From assembly GCA_021527695.1 (NCBI GenBank), contig JAKFAO010000005.1, forward strand, positions 1,736,001 to 1,800,000: a stretch of 64,000 nt of DNA. Reading direction: 5' to 3'. A model generated the notes under the pieces. The model saw nothing but the letters and a program-made list of their open reading frames with translations, was not told where the DNA came from and did not search any database. Below, piece after piece: positions 45,074-54,936 of this stretch. Numbering within the stretch: the stretch's first letter is position 1; every line of letters begins with the position of its first letter. The translations under genes and the position numbers were made by a program. Source of the stretch: Naematelia aurantialba (Eukaryota; Basidiomycota; Tremellomycetes; Tremellales; Naemateliaceae).

Positions 45074-46808
45074 ATGGCAGAATACAAGACGGCCGCTGTG
45101 ATCGTCGAAATCTCAGAGTCCAAGCTCGCCGAGGTCAAGAGCCAGTTCGAGACGGTGCACTACTACCCCGACGGCTTCGACACCTTCCCCCCCGAGTACC
45201 TCGCGGACGTGGATATATGGTATTCCGGCTGGATGGGGCTGCCGAGGTCCGTGACCTCGGTCGAGCAGGTGCCCAGGACCAAGGTCGTCCAGCTTTCTTC
45301 TGGTTAGTTTCCAGTTACAAGAGCAGGCTATGGCTCTATCTGAGCCACGGGCAAGGCAGGCTTCCCACGCGCATGTCACAATCTCAGCTGCAAGCTTGAG
45401 CAGCAGCGGCGGCTACAGCGTCAGTTAAAGACAGCGCTGACGGTCCGGTAGCTGGCGCCAACCATTTTCTCTCCCACGAGCTCATGCAGACGGAAGCTGC
45501 GAAGCGGCAAATCGCAGTGTGCTCGGCATCAGGTGCGTCTCACGGCTCCATATCCTCGTACTGTACAGTCATGTGGAGGACTGACTGGGCTAGGTATCCA
45601 CAACCTTTCGATCCCACAGTACATTATCGCCAACATTGTCAACTGTACGTCGCTCGCTTGTACTGCGCCGCTTCTCTTCCCTCGCTGACCCGGACGCAGT
45701 GTACATGAAACTGCAGATCCAGTTCCACCTTGCGCGGACACAGGCCAAGTGGCCGCAGCGTGCCGAGGTCATCCAGGTATCCAACAGCGCCAAGGCAGGC
45801 AAGGGACAAAAGTCCCTGTTCGGCAAGACCGTTGGCCTCCTCGTCAGTATCCCCGCCCTGTTCCCCACCTACATTCACGACGTAACCGATGCTACGCGGA
45901 GAGAGGCTAACGCGCAGCGTAGGGATACGGCCACATCGCCCGCGAGACAGCTCGTCTCCTCCAGGCGTTCAACTGCGAGATCATTGCCGCCAACTCCAAA
46001 GGCGACCGGCGTCCGGAAACCGGCGTGAGTGCAATCCGTCCTTTGACAGTGCCACAGCATTACTGCGAATGAAGAGCTTATGCTGACAAGCGTTCGAAGT
46101 ATGCGATACCCGGCACAGGCGATCCAGATGGTGAGGGCAGCTTCCCCTCGCTTGTTATGCCCCTTGAGCCTTATTCCCATTGATCATCTCACTCATCGTT
46201 TGACTGCCTGTGTGACTACTCGCTGACCAGCCGCGATAGGATCCTTGCCGTCGGAATTCTACTCGACAACCGACCCCGCGAGCTTCAAAGCCTTTTTGTC
46301 CCGGTGCGATGTGCTCGTTGCCAGCTTGCCATCGACCCCACAGACGACCTACCTCCTGACCCCTGAACACTTTGGTGGGTCTGACCTCTCATACCACCCT
46401 GTGCAATTGCCTAGGACTGACGGAACAGCGTGCTTGCCGACCGGCTCACTATTCATCAATGTCGGGCGTGGGGATCTCGTCAAGTCAGGTGAGACTCTCC
46501 GCTCTATTTGTTCACTCCTCTTTGCACCCTGCAAAGCAAGGCCAAGCTGAATGGGACCAGAATACATCCTCGACGCACTGGACGGCCCGACCGGCCTCGC
46601 CGGCGCAGCCCTAGACGTGACTGATCCCGAGCCACTGCCAGACGGTCACGCCCTCTTCACGCATCCCAACGTCATCGTCACCCCACATATCAGTGGCAGC
46701 TTCGAGGGGTACTTTGATAGTGGCGCAGACGTGATGCTGTTCCAGATTGACCGGCTGAAGAGGGGCGAAGGGCCAGTCAACGTCGTGGATCCGGCCAAGG
46801 GGTACTAG
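45074..46808 (+). CDS. D-isomer-specific 2-hydroxyacid dehydrogenase
   Basis: NAD(P)-dependent reductase of 2-oxo acids to D-2-hydroxy acids, or the reverse. The start at 45074 reads MAEYKTAAVIVEISESKLAE. Conserved blocks are VQLSSGANHFLSHELM; the dinucleotide-binding fold GLLGYGHIARETARLLQAF (GxGxxA); INVGRGDLV with the substrate-binding Arg; ALDVTDPEPLPDGHALF with the catalytic-site Glu; and VIVTPHISGSFEGY with the catalytic His. All three active-site residues are present. At least seven short introns separate the blocks; about 380 residues, slightly longer than typical. It ends NVVDPAKGY at TAG 46806-46808 and is convergent with the aminotransferase. The two enzymes share 2-oxo acids as product and substrate. 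Confidence 0.9.
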
Positions 46809-47125
46809 GCTCTACCTAGACGTTCTCGAGTAAGAGGTCGCCTCTCTCTCAGAGCTCAGTATTAGTACAATTGGTGGAAAGAAATAAGTATGCAGCATGT
46901 AGATGCCAGACTTAACAAAAGGACTGGCGCCATTGGAGCATGCTATGTGCATATCTGTCAAAAGGAGTCTGAGCCACCGAGCCTCTGGGATACAGTCTCT
47001 GCGCTTGCGTCTGCACGGGACGTCCCCGTACCTCTATTTCGCTGCCGCCGCGACGGCTGCGTAGCTCAAACCCCTCTGCAGAACCACCTACTCGACAGGC
47101 AAAGATGCGGTCTTTTCTTGTGTAT
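46809..47125. other. Convergent 3' flanks
   Basis: A 317-base gap between the 3' ends of the hydroxyacid dehydrogenase and the aminotransferase, so it should hold both transcript ends. No gene was seen. Confidence 0.45.
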
Positions 47126-49170
47126 CTAGATGCCCCACGCGTTGGCAAGTGTAGCACCGATCCTGCGCGCGCCTTCCTCCATGCGCTCAACAGGAGGGAG
47201 GGAGAAACTGATCCTGACGAAGATGTTCTTCGCCTCCTCCTCGGGAGACAGGACTGTCAAAGACGGAGCCTTGAAGAAGTGAGAAGGCGCGACCAAGACC
47301 TTGGCAGCGACGAGCGCCTTGAAGATCTCCTTCGCGATGGTCTCGGGCGACTTGGCGGGGAAGTCGGGGTGCGATTCTACCTTGAGTCGCATCCAGAGGA
47401 ACATGCCTCCGCGTGGGGTGGGATAGTCGACGGTCGCGGGCGAGACGTGCTTCTTCAAAAAGTCCACCATTGCGAGACATCTCTTCTCGTAGATGGCTGC
47501 AGCAAGTCAGTCGTCGTAGAGGTTTATAGCGAGGAGATCAAGCAGCAGAACGGTACAGACGAGAGCCTGGGAAAAGAGGCAGGCTAAGAGGAAATTGTGC
47601 ATACCGGCGATGTGCGGGATGTAGTTCTGCTCAAAGCCCTCATGGCCCCCCCAAGCGCGCAGGATGGCGGTAACAGCGGACACCGAGAACCCAGAGGGGG
47701 ATTGCTATGCTTATCAGACTGAATCGTCTCCAACGATGAGAGGTACGGATGAGAGGTACGCACTGTGGCACTTTCTCGACTCTGCATGAGCTTCTCGACG
47801 AGCACCTTGGGGCCGGTGATGAAGCCCATTCGGCTGCCGGGGGCGACGATCTTCGAGAAACTGTCAATGCGGATGACGCGCCCGTCCGTGTCGAGCGACA
47901 GGAAGGACGGCTCGATGAACTTGTCCGCTGGGCGGATCTGCAGGAAGCAGTCTAAAACATGAGCTCAAGTCAGAGACCACAGAGTCGGCGCGGGAGTTGG
48001 GAAAATGGCGTACAAGGGTCGTCTTCGCAGATGAGCTGGTCCCACTTGCGGCAGATGGCGTACAGCTCGCGCTTGCGCTGCTCGCGAATAGTCACGCCAC
48101 ACGGATTGGAGCAGGTCCTGGGACGGTCCGTCAGCGACTTTGCCTGTTTATTTTTGAAAAGAGTGGTAGCGAAGAGAATCAAGTAGAGTACGAGTAAACA
48201 AAGAGATTGTAGGTACGGTGAGGTGTGGTGTGGTGGAGTGCAAAGGGGGGAGACTGACGGGACAAGCAGGAGCATCTTGGGGCGCGGACCACCCCGCTCA
48301 ACCTCATCCCAAGTCGACATCATCTCGTCCAGCGCGGTCGGGTTGACGCCCTCAGAATCCATCGGCACACCAAGGCAACGCAGCCCGGCCGTCGCGGCAG
48401 GGCTGAGCATTCCAGGGTACGCTGGGAGGCCATGTTAGCTGACATTATGCTACGAGATAAATCGAAGGCGGACAAGAGAGGAGGTGGAGGGAAAAAGGTC
48501 GGTTAGGAGGGAGAGAAACGCGACAGGGAACGAAGATGGCACATACCAAACTGCTCGACGAGTATGTAGTCGCCCCGATCGAAAATCGTTCGCATCACAG
48601 CGTCCACCCCGTCCGTGTTGCCGGCGGTGCAGAGGATCTCCCACTCTGCATACTTGGGTGTGTGGATTCGCTGAATGTGCTCCTTCCAAAACCCGATGAG
48701 GTGGCGGGGGCCATACGTCGAGCTGTATTGCAATTCTTCAGCGAGGTCCGGGACGAGAGAATCCGTCTTGAGTGGGGCCGTGTAAGTCTCGAGAGGAAGT
48801 AATGCGTCTTCTGTTCGGCCTACCCATTTGTCAGGGGACAGCCATCGGAATTGCAAGACCGCGCTGTCTAGAGCAGGACTCACTGTTGTAGCCGGGCACA
48901 AAGACGGATTTGCCAGCAAAGGGCACGGACAGGGTCATGCCATTCACAGGCCAGGTAGAGGGGTGGGGCATCCCACCTCCAAACTACAGCATTCAGTGCA
49001 GCTCGCCGACTGACAAGTCACGCATGCGCAGGGCAACTTACACTAATCATGTCTGGAACAGACACATATGGACGCAGCTCTTTGAGCTGAGAGCGTATAC
49101 GACCGCTGCTCTCCTTGCTGAAGTACTTGGAGTAGTCGATCTGCACTGCAGGCGGATCGATGGACGGCAT
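47126..49170 (-). CDS. Class I/II aminotransferase, Aro8/2-aminoadipate type
   Basis: PLP enzyme moving an amino group between an amino acid (aromatic, 2-aminoadipate or similar) and a 2-oxo acid. The start at 49170 reads MPSIDPPAVQIDYSKYFSKE. The family opening SVPDMISFGGGMPHPSTWPV follows, then LQYSSTYGPRHLIGFWKEHI. The cofactor-site region has LCTAGNTDGVDAVMRTIFD. A later exon has TCSNPCGVTIREQRKRELY. The PLP Lys lies in RIDSFSKIVAPGSRMGFITG. Further blocks are GFSVSAVTAILRAWGGHEG, VDYPTPRGGMFLWMRL and FVRISFSLPP with the carboxylate-binding Arg. Ends ATLANAWGI at TAG 47126-47128. Roughly 500 residues with nine or so introns. It is on the same strand as the FAD oxidase and TauD genes to its right. 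Confidence 0.9.
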
Positions 49171-49521
49171 GGTGGCGTGGGCTTGTTGAATGCTGTTCAG
49201 AGAGTGTTGTAGTAGTTTCTACAATGCATTCCAACTCGACTCGTCGACCCCCTCACCCCCTCACCCCCCCCCCTCTCTCTCTCTCTCCCTCTCGTCTGTG
49301 CTGTGATAAGCGTCGGGTGACTCGCAAAAAAAGTCGTTCGGGTGACGGATTTGACCGAAAGCTGGTCGGCGATTTCCCGACAAACAAACAATAATAGATT
49401 GACGGTGACGAGGCTGGGGGGCGAGAAGAGGCCTTCTATTTGTGGCAGCGGGCTGCAGCGACGGTTCATGATCAAAGCAGCCTATAACAGCACCAGATAC
49501 ACGTGCTTTCTACCGCAAAGA
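49171..49521. promoter_or_regulatory. Aminotransferase promoter with pyrimidine tract
   Basis: A 351-base gap. Directly upstream of the aminotransferase lies CCCCCTCACCCCCTCACC, a run of ten C (49264-49273) and a (TC)n tract to about 49293. On the aminotransferase strand this reads as a purine (GA/G) tract. It may act as a poly(dG-dA) promoter element or simply be a microsatellite. Confidence 0.45.
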
Positions 49522-51755
49522 CTATGGGATAAACGTCTTGTACTTCTGGGTAAAAGGTTTCTTTGCGCTCTCCAGTCCTTCCAGGACCTGCTGCGCAAAG
49601 AACGACTCGGCGTCGAGGTTCTTGGCGGTATCTATGCGAGCGTGGGTGATGTGGAATGGGTCCGGGAGAGGCGGGAAGATCTTGGCGGGCGCAGGTGTTG
49701 TGTGTTGCAGGCCAAGTGCGTCGAGCACGAGTGGGACTAGGTAGGCTGTCGAGCCCAGGATACGGGGCATGCCTAGCGGTTGTCAGTCTTGACTGCATTG
49801 TGACCAGCAAACCCGAAAGAGGAGCAGACACAGATCGCGCGAGGGAAGGCTGGACGGAGGATGAAAGAACGGCGCCGAGGCGAGAGGCTGCAAGCCACTC
49901 ACCATGCCCCGTAAAGCCTGCCGCGACGAATTGGCCCTGCCGATCAGGCGCAGGACCCACCCAGGGGAACCCATCCACGCTGACCGAGTAGACTGACAGA
50001 AGAGTCAGCTGAATTCCGAAACAAGAGAAACGAGCACAACGTACTACCGGTCCAAACGCCTCCATCCTCGACCTCCTTGCCTAGCTCGGCGGGGTCCTTG
50101 CCCTCCCAGCCTACCACATCGGCCGCGGGCCACGCCTTGTAGAACTCGGGCACGCCGGGCATCTGCACCGTGTCGTCGTCGTTGTTGACATACAGGGTTG
50201 GGTCAGGCACGGTCACGCCCTTGGCCCCACCAATGATGATTGCGTTGTACGGCGCAGGCAGTTGGAGGTGATAGTTCTGCGACCGAGTCAGCATGACCCA
50301 AGAAAGCCTACTACAGTCACTACTGGGCAAAACAGCTCGAGCAAGTGGCACATGTGAAGAGGGGCCAAGCAGAAGTGGATGAATCAAAGAGACAACGAGA
50401 GCTCTAGAAGACTCGAGATCGAGCGTCAAAGATCCAAAGGGGGCATTAGAAGACTCGCGCTCGAGCTCACATTTACGACGCTGTCCCAATGCTGCGCTCC
50501 AGTGTGCTTGATGAATCCCTCGGGTGCCTTGATGGCTGCCAGACTCCCTCGACCGGGATACACGAGGTCGTCAAAGTCCTCCAAGAGGTGCGAGACCCAG
50601 CGGTTCTAGTCTGATGTCAGAGAGCTCGTTCGTCTGCAAAGTCCGGAATGAGAGCAAGCCTGCCATCGGTCTGCTTGACTGAAACGGAAGACAGTGGACG
50701 TACCGAGGCATGGATGACGGCTTTTGCCTTGATATCTCCTCGTTCCGTCTTCACCGTGATCCAGCCATTCTCGTCCTTGTCCTCGATGGATAATGCCGGC
50801 GTATGTGACTGCAAGTTCAAGTTGCCAGCCTCCATCACGATCCGCAGTAGAGCATGCACGAATTTGTAAGGCCATCTGGGGTTATGTCAGCCCAAGCGCC
50901 GCGCCTGTGCTCTGTCTCTCTCTCTTGCCGATGTTTATACAGACGCTTACTCACACCTGACCCGTGGGATGCACGACAGCGCCGATACACCCCTTCATCT
51001 GCGTAAACGCCTCGGCCTCCTTAGGATCCTCGATAAGTCTGCAATCACGTATACATGCGCCCTGCTCTCCATGATCCGCCTTCATGGCCTCGTACGCCCC
51101 GCGGAGGAGGGTCCACGCCTCGTCCGACATGGCCGCGTCAAACGTCTCGCCGAGCTTGAAGCACACCTCTTCCGTGATCCCTTCCGACTCGAACAACTCT
51201 TTGAATGCTGTCAGATGCGCTGCCTCGTGCTCGATCAGCGCGAGCGCGCCGGCCGGCCCAAACAGCTCCGACCAACGCGGGTATCGCGAGTAAAAGTGCG
51301 GTCGAAGCTGGCCCCCTGGAGGTTGTCAGCGCACACTTTCGCTGCCCCAGTCGCCGATCTTATGACTGTGCTTGGCTGTAAAACTTACCGTTCCGCCCGG
51401 TCGCGGCGCCACAGACATCCCTCGCTTCCAGCATGACCATCTTGGGCGTCGTGCCATTCTCCGTAAACTATGTGAATCAGCGATGAATCAGCGATGAGCA
51501 TGACACTCGTCCTCCAGTGGAGATGAACGTTTGCCTGCAAGCTGCAAGGAGGACCCAAATCGTGACGGGTGATTGATGTCATGAGCAACCCACCTTGCTG
51601 AGCCAATACGCTGCTGTGGCTCCGGTATACCCACTTCCCACAATGACGACATCTGTCTCACTGGGCAACTCGTCGGTAGACCGATGATTCCGCAGGGGCG
51701 ACTCGGCGGCTTCGATCCAGAAGGACTTGGTGCGGTCTGTAGCTGGGAGGACCAT
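49522..51755 (-). CDS. FAD-dependent oxidoreductase, DAO family (amine/amino-acid oxidase)
   Basis: Flavoenzyme of the DAO family that oxidises an amino compound with release of imine and peroxide. The start at 51755 reads MVLPATDRTKSFWIEAAESP. The FAD-binding motif is VVIVGSGYTGATAAYWLSK (GxGxxG). A family block EARDVCGAATGRNGGQLRPH follows, formed over introns. Middle blocks include GAVVHPTGQVWPYKFVHALL and GDIKAKAVIHASNRW. The C-terminal block is VDGFPWVGPAPDRQGQFVAA then GFTGHGMPRILGSTAYLVPL, and the protein ends ...TQKYKTFIP at TAG 49522-49524. About 530 residues and eight introns. It differs clearly from the sarcosine-oxidase-like protein at 4209, so it is not a recent copy. Gamma-glutamylputrescine, glycine-type or N-methyl substrates are possible. 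Confidence 0.87.
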
Positions 51756-52260
51756 ATTGAGCCGCGGGAGGATGACAGTCTCACTTGACGAGGTCTGCAC
51801 GCTCTTTTATCAGATCACAACGGTAACGACCTGCTGCTTGACGTCGCTACCCGCAGCCCTGACCGCTGGGGTACACACGAATGCAAGAGCCCCGGTGGCA
51901 GGAGGGAGCAGGCATGAAGACAGCAGATGGGAGGAGCGGAGGAGCAGGGCGATTGGCGCCGCAAGATAAGCGACGTCAATCATCCGTCGGCTGCATCCAA
52001 TTCGGACACTGAGCTTCAACGGGAATACAACAGTATGCACTCGGGGCTGATTATCTGATATGATACTCTATGGGACGCTCAAGTACCGCAACGGGACTAG
52101 GAATCACTGTCGTCGGCATCTCGTTCTTGGATGAGCCAGTGGGCGAGTTGTCGGCATAGTAGTACTTGAATACATGTCAATCAATCGTCATGGCGTGATG
52201 TTTCTGACAAATGCTGAACTTCTGACCCCCGTCTCTGCCAAGCACATCCTCGACTTCCGC
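51756..52260. promoter_or_regulatory. Intergenic, FAD oxidase promoter
   Basis: A 505-base gap between the start of the FAD oxidase and the end of the TauD-type gene, both on the minus strand. No domain-bearing frame was seen. It should contain the oxidase promoter and the TauD-type 3' end. Confidence 0.4.
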
Positions 52261-54239
52261 CTACTCGGCATCAAGAGGACAGGTCTCGGGCTGTTCATTG
52301 ACCTACAAGCACCATCAGACAAGGCCGTCTAGGCCGCCAGTGTTTTTTCGCCCGACTCACCTGAATCCCACCCCGCTTGACGTGGTCGCTATCGGGATAC
52401 GGCCGCTTCCATCCACCCTCAGACGTAGGCGTCGAGAGCCATAATCGCAGTAGGTGGCGACGGGGTGCTGGAGCGGGATAATCGACGTATGCGGTTCGGG
52501 CATGGAAGACATGCGCTAAGTGGAGTCAGTGTGACATGAAGCTTCGATACAGGGACGTGAGGGAGCAGTTCATGAGGTTTGCAAGTAGGGTTGGCAGAAC
52601 TTGAAAGCAGAGACTAGCAAGATACGAGGAACGACCAGAGATGCAGAAGGGTACCAAGAGGGGAGAGGCGACTTACTGTCTGCAACAAACTGAATGTCCC
52701 CTACAGCAAGCACCATATGAAGCGACAAGCGCTGTGCCGTCTCCTCCAGCACTTGGATTGCCTCGAGCTGGGCAGGGGAATGGCCTGGAATCAGGCCGGC
52801 TTCCACGAATCGCGTGACTGATACTTCAGCCCTGACAAATGACCAGGCTGCTGGGTTCGGAACTCTAGGTAGTGGACGAAAATGGCACCTACTGGACTTG
52901 ACATAGTACGGGTCGTAGTGCGAAAGGAGGTGGCCATCGTACCAGTAGAAGACCTCGAGTTGGTATCAGTCACTGTCAACCGAAACGACCAGTCCTCCGG
53001 AGCGGAGCAGGAAAGTGAACGGCTAGGGCTAGGACTAGACCAGCTAGTGAGAGGACGGCATGGAACGTAGAAGGTGAGACCGCGAGAAGGCAGGAGAAAA
53101 TGCCAAAGTTGAACGCACAGCCTTTTGGACCCATCCTTGCTGACCATCCGACACCTCGCCCTTGCGATCAAAGTACCAGTTCGGTGTCGCCAGGAGCTCA
53201 GCTACGTCGGGCCGTTCCGCCTGGAGGGCGTTCCACACATGGTGCGCCGAGACCACATCGCCTGCGCCGTGAGCTAGAGCCCACTGGTGCACCTCGCCGA
53301 ACACCAGCAAGCAGGAGAGAAGCGAAAGTGAGAGGAACACTTCTTTCGGGTCGAGTTTAGATAATCCACACTCACTCTCTCCACCTTCCTTGGCCTTGTG
53401 CAAGCACAGGAGCCCGACGATATCTGACGAGTCTGTATGGAAGAACTGCCTCGCCGATGTCGAGTAGATGCGGACCTTGTCGATTTGCGTGGGGTCATTG
53501 CCCAGGTCCTCAACACAGAGTCAGCACGCTCATTGTGCATGCTCTCTTATCCTGTCCATCAGTCGCCAACGGTGGCGGCTATCAAGAGAATAAGAGAGAA
53601 GAAAGAAAGGCGAGTTCGTCGGATGAGGGAAGAAGAGAACCGGTCAAGGACATGGCTCACCTTGACGTGCCCCAGCACATGGCCCTTCTTGTTCTGGCTC
53701 AACGTCCGCCCAAACTGCTGCCCGATCGCGAGGTAGATCGCCGCGGTCTTGTGCATCTCCCACTCGTTCACCGGGAGACCCTGGATGAGCGTGAACCCAG
53801 GACCGTTGACTACATCGTTGCGGATCGAGTGCAGGAATGCGGAGACGTTGGATGGCAGGGGGAATGTTTCCTGTGCTAGTGTCAACGCGAACATACCCAG
53901 CTCACAGAACGAGCAGAGAGATGCAATGCGCCAACCCACTCTAGTAATCTCTGGCAACCCCTTGCCAGTTGCTCTAAACGCCTCGTACGCCGCCTCGAGC
54001 TCTCTAACATGTTCCGTATTCCATCGGCGCTTCCACAGCGCTTCGTTCCCGAGGAAATCTTCGCGCTTCCAGACGGTTCGTCCGGTGACTTGCTTGGGGA
54101 AAGCAGAATATGGCTGGAGCAGTGCGTGATCTGGCTCATGCTGCCCCGAGGTGAGTAGCGGTGCAGCCGGGGTCGGGGATGAGGCTGGTTTTGTCACCCC
54201 CTGAGATGGGGGTAGTCCGGGTGAGACAGCGACGGGCAT
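52261..54239 (-). CDS. TauD/TfdA-family Fe(II)/2-oxoglutarate dioxygenase
   Basis: Non-haem iron dioxygenase that hydroxylates or cleaves a small acid using 2-oxoglutarate. Starts MPVAVSPGLPPSQGVTKPAS at 54239, with a Pro/Ser-rich first 45 residues. Then come ELEAAYEAFRATGKGLPEIT, VNGPGFTLIQGLPVNEW and GRTLSQNKKGHVLGHVKDLG. The iron-ligand motif HxD lies in QFFHTDSSDIVGLLCL. The distal block is VLAVGDIQFVADTHVFHART followed by PRRHLLRLWLSTP, with the distal His and 2-oxoglutarate Arg. A final intron leads to VNEQPETCPLDAE at TAG 52261-52263. About 470 residues. This belongs to a different subgroup from the sulfonate-type protein at 9527: it is longer, with FHTDSSD in place of HSD. It is divergent from the second Zn2Cys6 factor. 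The substrate is unknown. Confidence 0.87.
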
Positions 54240-54936
54240 GCTCAGTGCTTCTTTGTTGCAAGAACGACCCAAGAGGTGCATGTCATGTATGCTTCGCCCC
54301 CCCCTTGCCAAGTATATACTACTCTTACGCTCCTCATTGTTCTGATGGTGTATTTTGCTACAAATCACGACATGGGACTTTTAAAACCACGATTTCCAAT
54401 TGACAAGTAGAGATGAGCTCCACATGTTGTTACACTTGGCGGTCTCTGTATGCAGGAGACTTGTTGTAGTGGGTCAGCAAGATCTCGTCCACATGGCCGC
54501 GTCGAGGACGTTCAAGCGATACGAGCTGGTTCCAACCATGCAAAGGGCAAACGAGCCTTGCCGAAACCCCTCGCCGAAAATATGTCCGGCTTCTCTGCCG
54601 CGTTCGTCTCACCCTTGTACCCCGATCCCAGCTTTGACACACGCTCAGCAGTATGCTCGGTTTGTCGTGCTAAGCTTGAGCACTTCGCTGGGTGCGAGAG
54701 ACCCCGGTGCCAAGCATGCATATCCACTTCCCCCCCCCCCCCCCCCCTTACTCCAATAGTTTTTGCCCACTGAAAACAACCTTATCGAGCGACTTCGCTT
54801 AATTTTCCAAGTCGGATCCCCAGGCTCCGACGGTGCAGGTATCCTTAAAACACAACAGCCGGGGGGCTTATATCACTGATTCGTCTCTTATCATCCTGCC
54901 TTGGCATGTAACGCAAGAGCGCAGCAGCCCCGCTTG
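54240..54936. promoter_or_regulatory. Divergent promoter region, TauD-type / Zn2Cys6 factor
   Basis: A 697-base gap between divergent starts. It contains an inverted CGG-N8-CCG at 54587-54600, the kind of site bound by Zn2Cys6 dimers, and a run of 18 C at 54730-54747. The C-run ends about 190 bases upstream of the transcription-factor start. Binding by the neighbouring factor is conjecture. Confidence 0.45.
54730..54747 (+). repeat. Poly-C run of 18
   Basis: Eighteen consecutive C residues in the divergent promoter, preceded by CACTT and followed by TTACTCC. Length may vary between isolates or be affected by sequencing error. Confidence 0.9.

Noticed and set aside
49522..54239. FAD oxidase and TauD-type genes as recent duplicates of the left-end pair
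   Set aside because: The proteins belong to different subfamilies with different signature blocks, lengths and intron positions.
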